Shown: positions 1 through 10,226 of the stretch, in pieces | Position numbering within the stretch: the stretch's first letter is position 1 | Layout of the letters: every line of letters starts with the position of its first letter | DNA from: Craspedostauros australis | Taxonomy: Eukaryota > Bacillariophyta > Bacillariophyceae > Mastogloiales > Achnanthaceae | Length of the DNA stretch: 64,000 nt | Assembly (NCBI GenBank): GCA_026770025.1 | Contig: JAMXDE010000075.1 | Coordinates: forward strand, 62,001-126,000 | Reading direction: 5' to 3' | Position numbers and translations under genes: made by a program | Notes under the pieces: model-generated | What the model saw: only the letters and a program-made list of their open reading frames with translations | The model's database searches: none | Told to the model about the DNA's origin: nothing

Positions 1-270
1 TATCAAGACTGTGCAATGTGAATAGCGCGAGATGCTTCTTTTCCTTGACACGAAATCGTCACTGACATACACATGACTGACTAAACAGGACATAAGCCCA
101 AACTCCGAACGCGGTGACAACAATTTTGATGCACTTTGCCACCAAGGCCCCAACTGACCTCGAAATGGCTTTCTTCGTACTGCTTGCAGAGAATGGAGAC
201 TGCATCCAGCCAGCAAGCGACAACACTTGTGCCTCGAAGAGCCAGCCACAACCAAGGTTTTTGGCGACAA

Positions 271-297
271 TTGGTTACAATTGGTTACAATTGGCTA
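271..297 (+). repeat. 10-bp tandem direct repeat in upstream region
   Basis: Two full copies of TTGGTTACAA followed by a partial third copy (TTGGCTATG) lie about 200 bp before the start codon of the Rrn7-like gene and about 50 bp before its TATA-like element. It could be a transcription factor binding cluster or just a short satellite; nothing in the sequence distinguishes the two. Confidence 0.6.
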
Positions 298-342
298 TGT
301 TGCTGCGGGTATCATTACTCTGGTTGTTGCGCTTGCGATGTA

Positions 343-350
343 CTATAAAT
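343..350 (+). promoter_or_regulatory. TATA-like box of the Rrn7-like gene
   Basis: The octamer CTATAAAT followed by AG is a good TATA-box match, 144 bp upstream of the ATG at 494. The interval before the ATG would be core promoter plus 5' UTR. This is inference from sequence match and spacing only. Confidence 0.4.
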
Positions 351-493
351 AGAGTAAATAAGTATATGCCCGCACCTCCCATTTCCAACGAACCACACAT
401 CAACCACCACAAACGGAGGCTCATTCGTTCTGCGCGTGAACATACGCACAATACTCGCACAACTTACGTGCATGCAAACCCCACTTCGGAAGG

Positions 494-3470
494 ATGTCGT
501 TCTACTTCGACAATGACGATGACGATGTTGGCAACGACGCCTTCGGCAGCAGCAGCAGCAACGGCGGCGGCCTGAGCTTCGCATCGCAGCAGACGAGCAC
601 GAGCCTGACGGACGACCCGCAGCAGCAGCGCTTCCGCTGCCACAACTGCAACGCCGCGATCTCGTACGTCGACGAGCACGGCAATCTGTGCTGCGCTGCC
701 TGCTTCACGCAATCGCAGACCGTGACGCAGCAGGAGTTAGACTACGAGGATACCATGGAGCTGGCCGCGCGCGGACGCAGCGGACGATGGATCGGCGTGC
801 GGCAGCAAGGGGCCGGCAAGTCGGGCAAGGCCAAGCAGCCGCTGCAGAACTTCGATCGCAGCGTCGCGTTGCCGAGCCTGCAGGCGTGCTTGTTGGGTTT
901 CCAGATCGTGCTAAGGCAGTGCTGCGTCGCCGTGTGCGAGCTGCTGGGATGTGACGCGTCGGTGCAGGCCACGGTGCAGGATATGCTGACGTGCTATCTG
1001 CGATCGTACGCCGATGCGGCCGAAACGTACGGCAAGCTGCATCCGCCCATGCGCTTTTCGTTGCGCGATGCCTTTCTGCCGCCCGTGGTCATCACCCGGA
1101 TCTTGGCCAATCTCAGTTACAAGGCGCAGACACAGTTGAAGCAGGAGGTCAAGGACAGCGTCAAGGACAGCGCCAAGAATGGAAGTGCGGCTGCGTCCGC
1201 CCAGGAACGGTTGCCGCCGATTTCGGAAGTGTCCGTGGGTGTCGATGAGCATGCTGGCAGCGATGGCGACGACGATGCTGCTGCAGAGGAAGATGAAGAG
1301 GCGGATCACACGAATGGTGATGCTAATGATGGAGATATGATCGCATCCAACGCAACAGCCAAGCGCGGCCGCAAGCGCAAAGCAACAGCGGGTGGCGTTG
1401 CGATCCACCCCAAACGTGGCCGCAATGCATCGAGACGGGCCGACATCCTGCGCATGCTGCGGAGGCACTTCGTGAGGGGTGCGCCCGTTGGCAAGATGGA
1501 GGCGGCATTGCTGACGCAACCCAGCATGACGATGATAGCTGCCATGCTGCTGGTGGCCGCGGCTCCCATCGGTCTCACCGATTTTCTGCTCGTGCATTGG
1601 ATTGAGAATGGAGCGCTGCCATTGTCGAACGCCTTTCCCATGCTGCCAGAAGAGCAACGCAAGAAGCTGCATCATGTCAAGGCCTTCTTTCGATCCACCA
1701 CCAAGACGCTCAACGTCAAGTCTATCAACCGAGCGGCGCTTGGGTTGCAGGTTGCGTGCGGGTTTCGAATGGAGACGAAGGAGGAAGATGGCAATACGAG
1801 TGCGCGCAGTGAGAGTCGTACGGCTGAGAGTAGGAACAGTGCAGAAGATGATGCGGGTGCGAAAGCTGCTGCTGCTACTACCAACAATGGTGGAGATGGC
1901 GATGACGAGAGCGAGAACACCCAACCAGGGACCACATCCAAACCGCGCAAACGACGCAAGACCGCAACGAAGCCAAGCACGAACAAGAAAAGGAAGAGGG
2001 AAAGTAATGCTCGAGTTGCGACGCAGCCGCATCTGTACACGATGGAGCTGATGCCCATCATCACATCGCGTTTGATTACTCTTTGCGGGTTCAGCGTCCA
2101 CGTGCTGTGCTACACACTCAGCCTGATGGACATCAATATTTACAAAACGGATCTCCTCGATGGCGTCATTGTCCATGCGGATGACATTCCGAAGGAACTT
2201 CCCAAAGCGTTGGATGCTGCTCGGCAGGACACAATGTGGTCCAAGTCGCACCTCGGAGGCGTGGTCGTCGTTGCGTGCAAGATGGTAGGGTACGGCAACA
2301 TCTACGAAAGTCGATCGGACCGAGAAAAAACGGCAGAGGAGGAGACGAGAGCAGCAGCAACAACAGCGGCTGCTATCGCAAGAGTTCGCTCTGCATCAGA
2401 ACTCTCAGGATTCCTCCAACTCCGATCAACCTTCCGCAACCACGGTCGATGCTCTCCAAGCAAACCACCAGACTACGGTGCCATGGAATGACCGCGACTT
2501 TGATCGCATCACAAAGAATGGGCCTACCTTGCAATCCTACCTGGACTTTCAAGAGCGCGTCATCATGTCCGATATTCGCGACAGCACTCCCACGTCCGAA
2601 TTCATGCGTCTCTTATTCGAAGAAGAGCATCCGGAAACAAGAAATGACGACGATGATGATAGTGGCGGCGACAGGATTGTTCCGGACGTCGCAGCCACCC
2701 CAAAAGACAACGACAAAATCTACGTCCTTCACAAATCGAGCGACGCCCGCAACCACGCCATGCGACCCGGATGCCCCGTCACAGGATTGCTGATTGAAAT
2801 AGTGTCGCATTACATCAGGGAGGAACCATCGGAGATCGCACGTCATGTCAAGGCGCTCGAGGCAGAGATTGTGAACAAGTACCACGCTCCAACGCTCGCA
2901 GTCAAGATCCAGCCGCTTCATCTCTATGATATTTTGATGACGCGGGAGGGAGTCGTGCAATTCGAATCAACGTGCTTGCGGTGCTTGAGGTACAGCGGCC
3001 AGCGCAACACAACGTGTGTGGGGCGGCTTGGAAATTCGGCACGGTGGTACGTGGACGCGAGTGGTTGTTGCAGCGGGACTTTGTATCTGCGCAGGTACTA
3101 TATGTCTGGATACGCGTTTACTCATGTGTGTGTGTATGTGACTGAATGAACTGGATAAGACTGGACTGAATCGAACCGGATTGCATTGAATTGAATTGAA
3201 CTGAGTCCAATCGATTGCCCGAACTGTACTTATATCGATTCGATTTGCATCTATTTTACATTGTGTTGATTTGCATTGCCGCCTCTTCCCCCATTTCTTT
3301 CTGAATTCAGCGAGGTCTACGAAAGCAACGGCACCCGGAAGCCGAGGCACGAAGAGGCCGATGACGCTTCCGATGATTCGAATTCACCGTCCCGAGCGAC
3401 CGCGGAATGGAGCTCAACCCATGATGATGACGATGGCGGCTCCGAGTCCGCCTCTGCGTCGGCGACGTAG
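494..3470 (+). CDS. Rrn7/TAF1B-like RNA polymerase I initiation factor (three exons)
   Basis: The model joins 494-2284, 2337-2989 and 3311-3470 and gives about 867 residues. The N-terminus carries a zinc ribbon (C49, C52, C67, C70) of the Rrn7/TAF1B type, followed by a region ending in KxxL-like helices expected of the TFIIB-related cyclin folds. Proteins of this family recruit RNA polymerase I to the rDNA promoter. Two acidic or basic low-complexity stretches (about residues 255-320 and 435-510) separate the conserved parts. Intron 2 (2990-3310) is well supported: donor GAG|GTACAG, a pyrimidine tract and acceptor TTCAG, and it leads to an acidic C-terminal tail. Intron 1 (2285-2336, 52 nt) is less certain. 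It restores the frame and removes an A6 run, so a plain frameshift there is the alternative. The ATG at 494 is the first in frame after the TATA-like element. The stop lies 35 bp from the convergent neighbour's stop. Confidence 0.72.
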
Positions 3471-3505
3471 TACGGTGCGGCTCCTGCGCGTGCTTATCAT
3501 GGCGT

Positions 3506-4627
3506 TCATATCATCACGAGAGCCTCCTCTTCGTTCACGTAGTGCCCATACAAATCTTGCGGAAGCCGATGCACGTAATCATCGGTTGCTGTTGTTACAG
3601 ATCTTGCTTTGGAAATAAAGTAAAGAATTTCAGACACCAGCAGCTTTGAGTGGAACGGCGTTGATGTTGATGCATTGTCCTTGCCTTTGTTCGTGTCGTC
3701 GACGATGCTATCTGCATCACTGTGAAGCGTGCTGTTCCATGCAACCGATTTGCCGATGCTACTGTCGTCGTGCATCGATGACACGGATGCTGCTTCCGTT
3801 TGTGCGGTGACATTCCAATACGTGACAATGGGACGAAGGTAGTATTTCTTACCTTCTCGTCGTTCGTCCATGGAGTCGTGCTGCTGCTGTTGCTGCTGCG
3901 GCAGCTGTGTGGCGGGCTCTACAATTTGGGGCCGCGGGACATCGTCGTCGTCGCTTATGGATGTGGGGCTGTGCGATACAGTCATGTTGCGTGGCTTTGG
4001 TGCCGTGATGCTGAGGATGCCAGCGGACATTCCCATTGTCACATCCAGGATGTCAACGTAATTGTCCTGCGATTTATCCGTTTCTATTTGCCATACTCTG
4101 TAGATGCAGTTGGCATCATGGTTTGACTGTTGCTGTCCTACTGATGATGACGGTGATGATGATGGTGACGATGATGACGACGACGATGACTGCGATGGCT
4201 GTGGTGCTGGAGCAGGCGCAGGCGAGGATGACGACTTCGATGACTTGGCAGTAGTTTGATCCTGCTTTCGATGCCCCATGATGGAGAGTCTGCCGTAGCT
4301 GGAGTCGTCGAAGCTCAGATCGACGTGCAGTTTGCGGGGATCGATGACGGAAACATCGACGGAGAGTTTGTAGAAGGAGTCGTAGTCCTCGACTGTGTAC
4401 ACACTGGCATCCATTATTTCACACACTGCCTCTTCTGGTGGATCATCCATGTCTTCCGTGGATGTTTCCGTCGTGACATCGTGAAAGCATGTGATGGAAT
4501 CATCGATGATGCCAACATCATCCGTTTGTGGTTGCATCGCATGAGATACGACCAATAGCAGAAGTAGTGGCAGAAGCTTCGAAAGCACATGCGCCGGTCG
4601 AAGTTGGTGGCAGATGGTGGATGGCAT
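3506..4627 (-). CDS. Secreted small-heat-shock-like protein (alpha-crystallin/HSP20 fold)
   Basis: The protein is 373 residues from the ATG at 4627; the longer open frame upstream has only a GTG. Residues 1-30 form a signal peptide with a polyleucine core ending VVSHA. Residues 84-116 (FYKLSVDV ... GRLSI) and 176-212 (YRVWQI ... GILSITAPK) match the two halves of an alpha-crystallin domain, the fold of small heat-shock chaperones. The halves are split by a roughly 60-residue Ser/Pro/Ala low-complexity insert. After the domain comes a long unrecognised tail of about 160 residues with several N-x-S/T sites. Classic small heat-shock proteins are cytosolic, 15-25 kDa and compact, so secretion, the insert and the tail are all unusual. 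The domain call comes from motif pattern, not a search; a chaperone role outside the cell or in the ER lumen is inference. Confidence 0.6.
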   Translation of the reverse strand: MPSTICHQLRPAHVLSKLLPLLLLLVVSHAMQPQTDDVGIIDDSITCFHDVTTETSTEDMDDPPEEAVCEIMDASVYTVEDYDSFYKLSVDVSVIDPRKLHVDLSFDDSSYGRLSIMGHRKQDQTTAKSSKSSSSPAPAPAPQPSQSSSSSSSSPSSSPSSSVGQQQSNHDANCIYRVWQIETDKSQDNYVDILDVTMGMSAGILSITAPKPRNMTVSHSPTSISDDDDVPRPQIVEPATQLPQQQQQQHDSMDERREGKKYYLRPIVTYWNVTAQTEAASVSSMHDDSSIGKSVAWNSTLHSDADSIVDDTNKGKDNASTSTPFHSKLLVSEILYFISKARSVTTATDDYVHRLPQDLYGHYVNEEEALVMI

Positions 4628-4699
4628 GATTTTTCTTCGATGAATGCACTCTATTTGCTTGTGGTGAGTGTACACGTGTGCGATGGATGTCTGTCTTGG

Positions 4700-4707
4700 T
4701 TTTATGA
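4700..4707 (-). promoter_or_regulatory. TCATAAAA octamer, putative TATA-type element
   Basis: On the minus strand this reads TCATAAAA, 73 bp upstream of the ATG at 4627 of the secreted small-heat-shock-like gene. The same octamer type precedes five other secretory genes in the window. A role as TATA box is inferred from position and recurrence. Confidence 0.4.
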
Positions 4708-4999
4708 TATGATTGACGAGGATATCGATGACGATGCCAATGATGATGATGATGATTACGGTGAGGAAAATGACACTGTTAATGATCGGTGATCGCTGTC
4801 GGTGTCGCTATTATCAGTGTGTGGTTTGATGCTTGAGTGTATGTGTGGCTCGGATGTTGATACGTTGCAATTTGATGAACACGTTGGTTATCGTCATTGA
4901 AGAATGGATGATGATGTCGACGTTTCTTTCTTTGTACTCGTATCTCTTTGCATTTACTGTGGAACTTGGAAATGGGATCGGCCACTGACACTCTCAACA

Positions 5000-5137
5000 A
5001 TGATGGCGGACAGGACCAATAGCTTCTCCAGCATCCTCAACCTCCTTGGTGCTCGGAGCTCAACAATCAACGGTGTCGCACAAGCAAAACCCGAAACAAC
5101 AACATCAACGATGAAAGGAAACGAGCAGAAAATGTGA
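5000..5137 (+). CDS. Possible small hypothetical ORF
   Basis: A 45-residue reading frame starts ATGATG at 5000 and is rich in Ser, Thr, Asn and Lys. It ends just at a good donor sequence (AAAAT|GTGAGT), so it could be a first exon, or simply chance. Joining it to the TTTCAG acceptor near 5195 adds only a few codons. No family is recognised and it lies in an otherwise empty stretch of about 830 bp (4628-5460). Confidence 0.15.
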   Translation: MMADRTNSFSSILNLLGARSSTINGVAQAKPETTTSTMKGNEQKM

Positions 5138-5460
5138 GTGTCTCCAAGTCACCAATTGTCGACGTGGAAGATTGCGCGCAATTTCGACACGTTTCAGATT
5201 TGTGTGATTGAATCTCGGACGCCTGCCAGACGAGAATTCGGAAGAAGAATCAAGTCACGAACAGGTCACAAAACGTGACTGGGAGTTCAACCAAGCTCGC
5301 AGAAGGATTGTGTGACGCTCGTGGATCGTACTTCGACCAGAGTAGAGTAGAGAGTCGGGTGGAGCAGGCTGGGAGTAGAGTACTCGCAAATGAATTTATT
5401 TTCTATGTATGGTATGGGTACATGCACTTGTACAGTCGTTCAACGCGGATCGCGTTTCCC

Positions 5461-7411
5461 CTACAACTCGGCAGCGATGGAGAGGCCTCCGGATTTTCTC
5501 AGATACTCGACGATGGGATGCGTGGCCTGGAACATGCGCTCGGCAATGCGCAGGGGTGTCTCGCCGTATCCTCCGTGCGTGCGTGAGTTGATCTCGGCGC
5601 CGTTCGTAACGAGAAGTTTGACGGCATCTGGGTTGCCACCGACGACCGAGTAATGCAGCACCTGCCAACCATTCTGGTCGCGTGCCGTCAGGAGATCGGG
5701 AGATCCTTCGCGGTCTCTCAGCGCCTGCTCGAGTTCCACGAGATGACCCTGCTTCGCTGCGATGTGGGCATCTGGTGGCAGGATCTCGGTGGGTGGCTTC
5801 CAACCTGTGGGGTGGCGTTGCCTCCAGTGCTGTTCCTCCGGACTCTGTCGTTGGATGTACGGGGGCAGCCCCGCGGATGTTGCCGCAGATGGACCGGCGT
5901 GACCCTTCTTTGTGGCTTCATGATACTTGTTGAACATGTTCTTGAAGTCCGCCGCGTTTTTTTCGCCGCTGCTCTTTGAAGATGGTTTGGAATCCTTCTT
6001 GCCACCTTCAGATCCACGCAAGAGGTGGAAGTGTCCGCTTTCGTCCTTGTTGAAGGTGTTGCCAGTGGGTTCGAAGTGGAGGAAGATGTAGGCTGCGTAG
6101 CGCCCCTTCAATGGGAAAGGATGCCCGTGGATGACAGAGTGGCTTTCGAACAGCAGCATGTCGCCTGGCTTGACAGTCACGTTGTGCGCCCAGCCTTGAT
6201 GGTCATACATTTCGAACGGATAGTCCTCGTCGAGATCCTCTGCCACACCTATGATGGCCGATGCCACCAAAGGCAGACGGTCGACGTGGGGCAGCATGAT
6301 GTTACCTTCGTGGTAGACCTGTCGTTGGTCAAGCCCGGGGCGAAACAGAGAAACGAAGGAAGATAATCGAAGAAGCAACAGCGTTGGCGCGTGAGGTTTG
6401 GATTGGTTGGGCTGGGCAATGGTATTCAAATGTGTTGTCGCACTGCACGCATCTTCGGCAGCGCGCAAACATTCATTTGCAGGTGGCACATTGGACGAAT
6501 GCAACTTACTCGGATTCCGTACATGCTGCACGGTTGCAGCTCCGTCTCTGTCCATTCTTCCAGTGTGGCACTTGCGGCGGCCCAGATGTGTTCCTTCAGC
6601 GACATGCCGGCGCCGCGCAGTCGACGGTCATCGACGTTAACGAGGGTCTGCGATCGAAAGAGGGTGGATTATGGAAGTGTGAGTACGAGGTGCTTGAGTT
6701 GGGCGTATTCACTGCCCGCAAGTGGTTGTAGTCAATGCTGGATTGCTTGAGCATGCACACATACATGTATGCATTCATGTACAGTACAAAGCGCAACCAC
6801 CGGAGATATGCATGCATACATAGTGCAGCAGAGCATACTCGTACAACTTGCGAACGTACCGTAGGATTATCCCAAGTGTTGGCATACACGTTGCCATGAC
6901 CCCAGTTCTCTTTCTGTTGCGAGTGCTTGTTGGCCTCCCAAAAGTTGGTGATGAGCTCCGTGAGATGATCTGGTGCCCGGACCTTGTGAAACCCGATTTC
7001 GGTCAGATTGACCATGGATTGTGGCTGCCGTCGATTCATGAGCAATCGATCCATCTCGAATTGATCGCAAGTGAAACCGTTGCCGGCGTTGTCGTTGAGG
7101 TAATGCTCACGACATCCATTAAGATGGTTGACGTACATGTTGTGCCGGTCGCCCAGCGGCTGGATGGGCTGGTTTTGGTACTTTGTCGGAGTCGGGATGC
7201 TGGGATCGACGTTGTGTGGCAAGTAGTCGTAGTTGGTGGACACTGGCTGGTGGATGGGGAAGGAGACATCGACGCCGTAGGTCGACAGCGAAGATCCCTG
7301 CGGCGTCGCTTCTCCGTCGTTGCTGTCGATGTTGCTATTGCTATTGCCATCTTCAGCTGAGCATAGCAATGCAAGGGTAGCAAGCGTGATGTACCGCATC
7401 GTAACCATCAT
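5461..7411 (-). CDS. Secretory-pathway 2OG-Fe(II) oxygenase (prolyl-4-hydroxylase-like) fused to ankyrin repeats
   Basis: The join is complement(5461-6318, 6510-6647, 6860-7411), 515 residues. Both introns have clean borders (GTACGT and GTAAGT donors, CGCAG and GACAG acceptors) and keep the frame. Residues 1-20 form a signal peptide (ATG codons at positions 1, 2 and 5 are all possible starts). The catalytic core in exon 3 has the iron ligands H241-x-D243 and H294 within IHGHPFPLKGR, with R303 placed to bind 2-oxoglutarate, as in prolyl 4-hydroxylases. After a charged Lys/Ser linker, residues about 395-505 form two to three ankyrin repeats. The protein ends AAEL, only loosely like an ER-retention tetrapeptide. 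P4H enzymes hydroxylate prolines, for example in cell-wall glycoproteins; the actual substrate is unknown, and the ankyrin part may be a docking module. Confidence 0.8.
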
Positions 7412-7542
7412 GGTACTGAATTTCTTTGCTGTTGTGTTCTACAATATGTGATGTAATGGTACTGTGTCGTGCTGTGTCGTTGAGCGCGTATGAGCTCTGT
7501 CGGGCTTGTGAAGATTGTTTTCTTTGATGTCAGTGGGGGAGA

Positions 7543-7550
7543 TTTTATGA
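7543..7550 (-). promoter_or_regulatory. TCATAAAA octamer, putative TATA-type element
   Basis: Minus-strand TCATAAAA lies 132 bp upstream of the ATG at 7411 of the oxygenase-ankyrin gene. It is the same octamer as before the other secretory genes. Confidence 0.4.
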
Positions 7551-8958
7551 GCTGATGATGGGGTGCTGTTGGATGCAGAGAGCGGGAGAGACAGGGACGG
7601 AGGGATTGGGCAAGGTTCATCATTTCATCGTGCGATGACCTTGTTGTCCACTCTGTCTCCATTCCTCCCGTCGTTGTCTTGGAGCAGCGCTGGCTATCGT
7701 ATTGGTATTGGTATCGGTATGATGGTCGCTGTGGCGCAGATAACTCGCGTAGCGGAGATGGCGGAGGCACAACAAGAACACTGATCGCTGTTGCGGGCGG
7801 CCTTCTCGTTGATGGTCATGCGATCGTCCCAAAAGTACGCAGACGAAAACAAGAGAAACAGAACCCGAACCTTGAACTCGCCTCCGGTGTTCGGGTTTTT
7901 TCGTCATCTTCGCGCAGCTGCCAAAGTTCTCCTCACTTTTTTGTCCAGCCGATGATTGGGGCAACGAAAGTCGCGAGCTCCGTACGAGTGACGATGGGGT
8001 GTTGCTGGATGCAGCAAAGACGGCAGGTTTGTATGGTACAAGTATGATAGGTGTGAATAGACAGTCATTGGACAATGGCGTTGGTACGGGCATGGTGGGT
8101 GAACCGTAAACGGAAACGATGATTGAGCGCAAAGGAAGAATCGGCAAATGCCATTTTCCAACACAATCGATGCTGGAAGCAGAGAACCTGCCTACGCAAT
8201 GATGGAGAGCCTTGATGATTCCACCTTTGTCTGTCCACAAGGTGTGATGGCGTTCTCGATTGATCTTGAACTGCACGACGATAGATGGAAACAAGAAGGA
8301 GGATCGGTCGCAGAGCACCAATTTCTTGGTCGCAGTTGAACAGCACGATGTCTCTTCGCTCAACGAAGCTTTGGATACTGCACGCAGGGAATCGCCATCA
8401 CGCAGGATGCATCTATCCTCCCATACTCTATTGCGTACGATTGCAATTATACCATGCTTACCGAACTCCTTCGTTGTCGCTGGATTGCTTTGATTGATCA
8501 CAACAAACAAAAAAGAGAGCCCTTCTCCATTTGGCGTGCACGGCGTGGCCTGTGTGTCCTTGAATCGTGGATACTTGGTGCAAAATTGGCGCCAAAATGC
8601 GTCTCTCCTTCGTGGCGCGATGATGGTGCAATGATGAGACCATGCGAGACGATGCATTCTCCGACTGTGCAGGAGAGAGGCAGCGACCTGTCGTAAATGC
8701 TTGCCATGGAGAAGAAACTCATTGGCCGAGTGATTGCATGGAATTCTCCGCCTAAATCTCACGAGGAATAGTGTTTGGTATTGCATGATCAACTTGGTGT
8801 GCTGTATCATGATCAGCGCGAGATGATGAAATGCTGTGCAGCGATCCGAAGTTCGGCCATGCCTTCAGAGTACTATGTGACATTGCAGTGTCGGCCACAA
8901 AAGTCGTGCCGCACACCAATGACACAACGACACAAAACTGCCGACTTCAGCAACCACC
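7551..8958. other. Intergenic region with an unrecognised long ORF
   Basis: No gene is confidently recognised. The minus strand holds an ATG-initiated open frame of 396 codons (7620-8810) whose translation is rich in Ser, Arg, His and Cys and shows no domain. The plus strand holds a more protein-like stretch that is frame-broken (listed separately at 8148-8450). A perfect palindrome TTGGCGCCAA lies at 8586-8595. Confidence 0.5.
8148..8450 (+). pseudogene. Possible frame-broken coding remnant
   Basis: From the ATG at 8148, one frame gives a plausible acidic peptide (containing DDSTFVCPQGVMAFSIDLEL) that stops at 8339. Around 8320-8340 a second frame picks up an equally plausible helical peptide (VEQHDVSSLNEALDTARRE). 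That pattern suggests an old gene with a single indel, or an unrecognised intron. No family is recognised and chance remains possible. Confidence 0.2.
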
Positions 8959-9540
8959 TCATCGCCATCGGCCCACACGTTGCCACCAATCCAGCTGATC
9001 CCCGAACTTCTTCTTCTTCTCTTTGGGCTGTTCCTGCTCCTGCTCCGCAACATCCTCATCCCCGACCGCCAACTTCTCCGGAATCGGAAACTTCTCCAGA
9101 ACGTAACTATGATTGCCGACCGTAAAGCCCACGGCCTGCCGATGCACGATGAGCTCCCACCGATACTTCAAGGTCCGCTCGCGTTCTTCGTTGTACTGCT
9201 GCGCCGCCGCCGCATCGCCCGTTTCCAAATAGACCTGCCGCTGCGCCTCCATGCGCTGCAACCCACCCAGAACCTTCTGCCCTTGCTTGCCCAACGCCTG
9301 GCCGATCGTACCCTTCAATTCATCCTCGATGGTCTTGAGATGCGACGATGGATCGTGCACCTCGCGGATGTGTTCGAGGTATTGGTTCTCGACTTGCGTG
9401 TTCTTGACGGCTCGGGCGCCGGATTCCCATGATTTGAGTTGTTGGGATGGTCCTTTGATGGTTGGCGGTGAAGCGAAGAACCGCAGCCACAGCGGTCGTG
9501 CGATGTTGCGGGTTATCGTCTTGACGCGGATCGTTTGCAT
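8959..9540 (-). CDS. Putative mitochondrial protein of unknown function
   Basis: The protein is 193 residues from the ATG at 9540. The open frame extends further upstream, but that part is Ser-rich sequence encoded by a GAT-type microsatellite. The first 25 residues are basic, hydroxylated and amphipathic with few acidic residues (MQTIRVKTITRNIARPLWLR), which suggests a mitochondrial presequence. The body is mostly charged helix, including residues about 50-75 and 95-130 with coiled-coil character. It is followed by a short beta-like segment and an acidic-to-basic tail (DVAEQEQEQ then KEKKKK) ending in tryptophans. I do not recognise the family. An accessory subunit of a respiratory complex or the mitoribosome would fit its size and charge, but this is speculation. 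Confidence 0.65.
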   Translation of the reverse strand: MQTIRVKTITRNIARPLWLRFFASPPTIKGPSQQLKSWESGARAVKNTQVENQYLEHIREVHDPSSHLKTIEDELKGTIGQALGKQGQKVLGGLQRMEAQRQVYLETGDAAAAQQYNEERERTLKYRWELIVHRQAVGFTVGNHSYVLEKFPIPEKLAVGDEDVAEQEQEQPKEKKKKFGDQLDWWQRVGRWR

Positions 9541-9599
9541 TGTCGGAGGCTGAGTGGAGGTGTCCAGGGTGTTGGGGATACCACACGAGTACTCGTCCA

Positions 9600-9640
9600 A
9601 TGACGATGATGATGATGATGATGATGACGGTGATGACGGT
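9600..9640. repeat. GAT/ATC trinucleotide microsatellite
   Basis: A short run of GAT units with a few GGT and GAC variants lies 60-100 bp upstream of the chosen start of the 8959-9540 gene. On the minus strand it would encode a run of Ser if translation began further upstream. Confidence 0.7.
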
Positions 9641-10226
9641 TCGTTCCGATGCAGAAAACGAGAGAAACCCAAGTTCCGTGTTGTTGTTTTGTGTTTGGAT
9701 TTTTCACAAGATCGCGTTTCGAAACAGATCTGCTGTGCAAGTAGAGGGATCGTAGATGAAGAGACGAATGAGCGTTTTCATCGTTCGCTCAGCTGAATCC
9801 CACAAGACTGAAATGGTATCATTTGATGACGACTTCGACTTGATGATTCGACAAAACAGCCAACGTGTCGTCATCACAAGGACGAATGCGAAGAAAGACC
9901 ACCCGCATTCGTTGAAGTCGATTCCTACGACTGCAGCATTGCGAACGATGAGGCGATTCTGCTCGGCCACGTCGCGCGAGGGTGCATGCCGATACTCCCT
10001 CTGCAGTGGTGTGTGATGCGGAACAAACCAAAGCGGAAAAGACGGTGTCTGATCCTCATCGGTTTGGTGTTTGAGCGAAGTGGTGGCTTTCTGGAATTCA
10101 TCTTCAGCATCACAAAACTTTCAGGAAAGGTTGCAATTGTTGTGCATCCTGTCGTCACACTGTCATTGAGCAGCCGAGTACCGATACTCTCTCGTCGAAG
10201 AACGAAACAAAAGAACGAACGACACC
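9641..10226. other. Intergenic region between divergent genes
   Basis: This is the shared upstream region of the mitochondrial-type gene (minus) and the desaturase (plus). An 86-codon ATG frame on the plus strand (9756-10016), basic and without a recognised domain, is probably chance. No clear TATA element was seen for the desaturase. Confidence 0.5.

Noticed and set aside
911-2251. A 446-codon minus-strand ORF antisense to the Rrn7-like gene
   Set aside because: It is a shadow of the coding frame on the plus strand. The plus-strand protein has a zinc ribbon and good splice joins; the antisense one has no domain.
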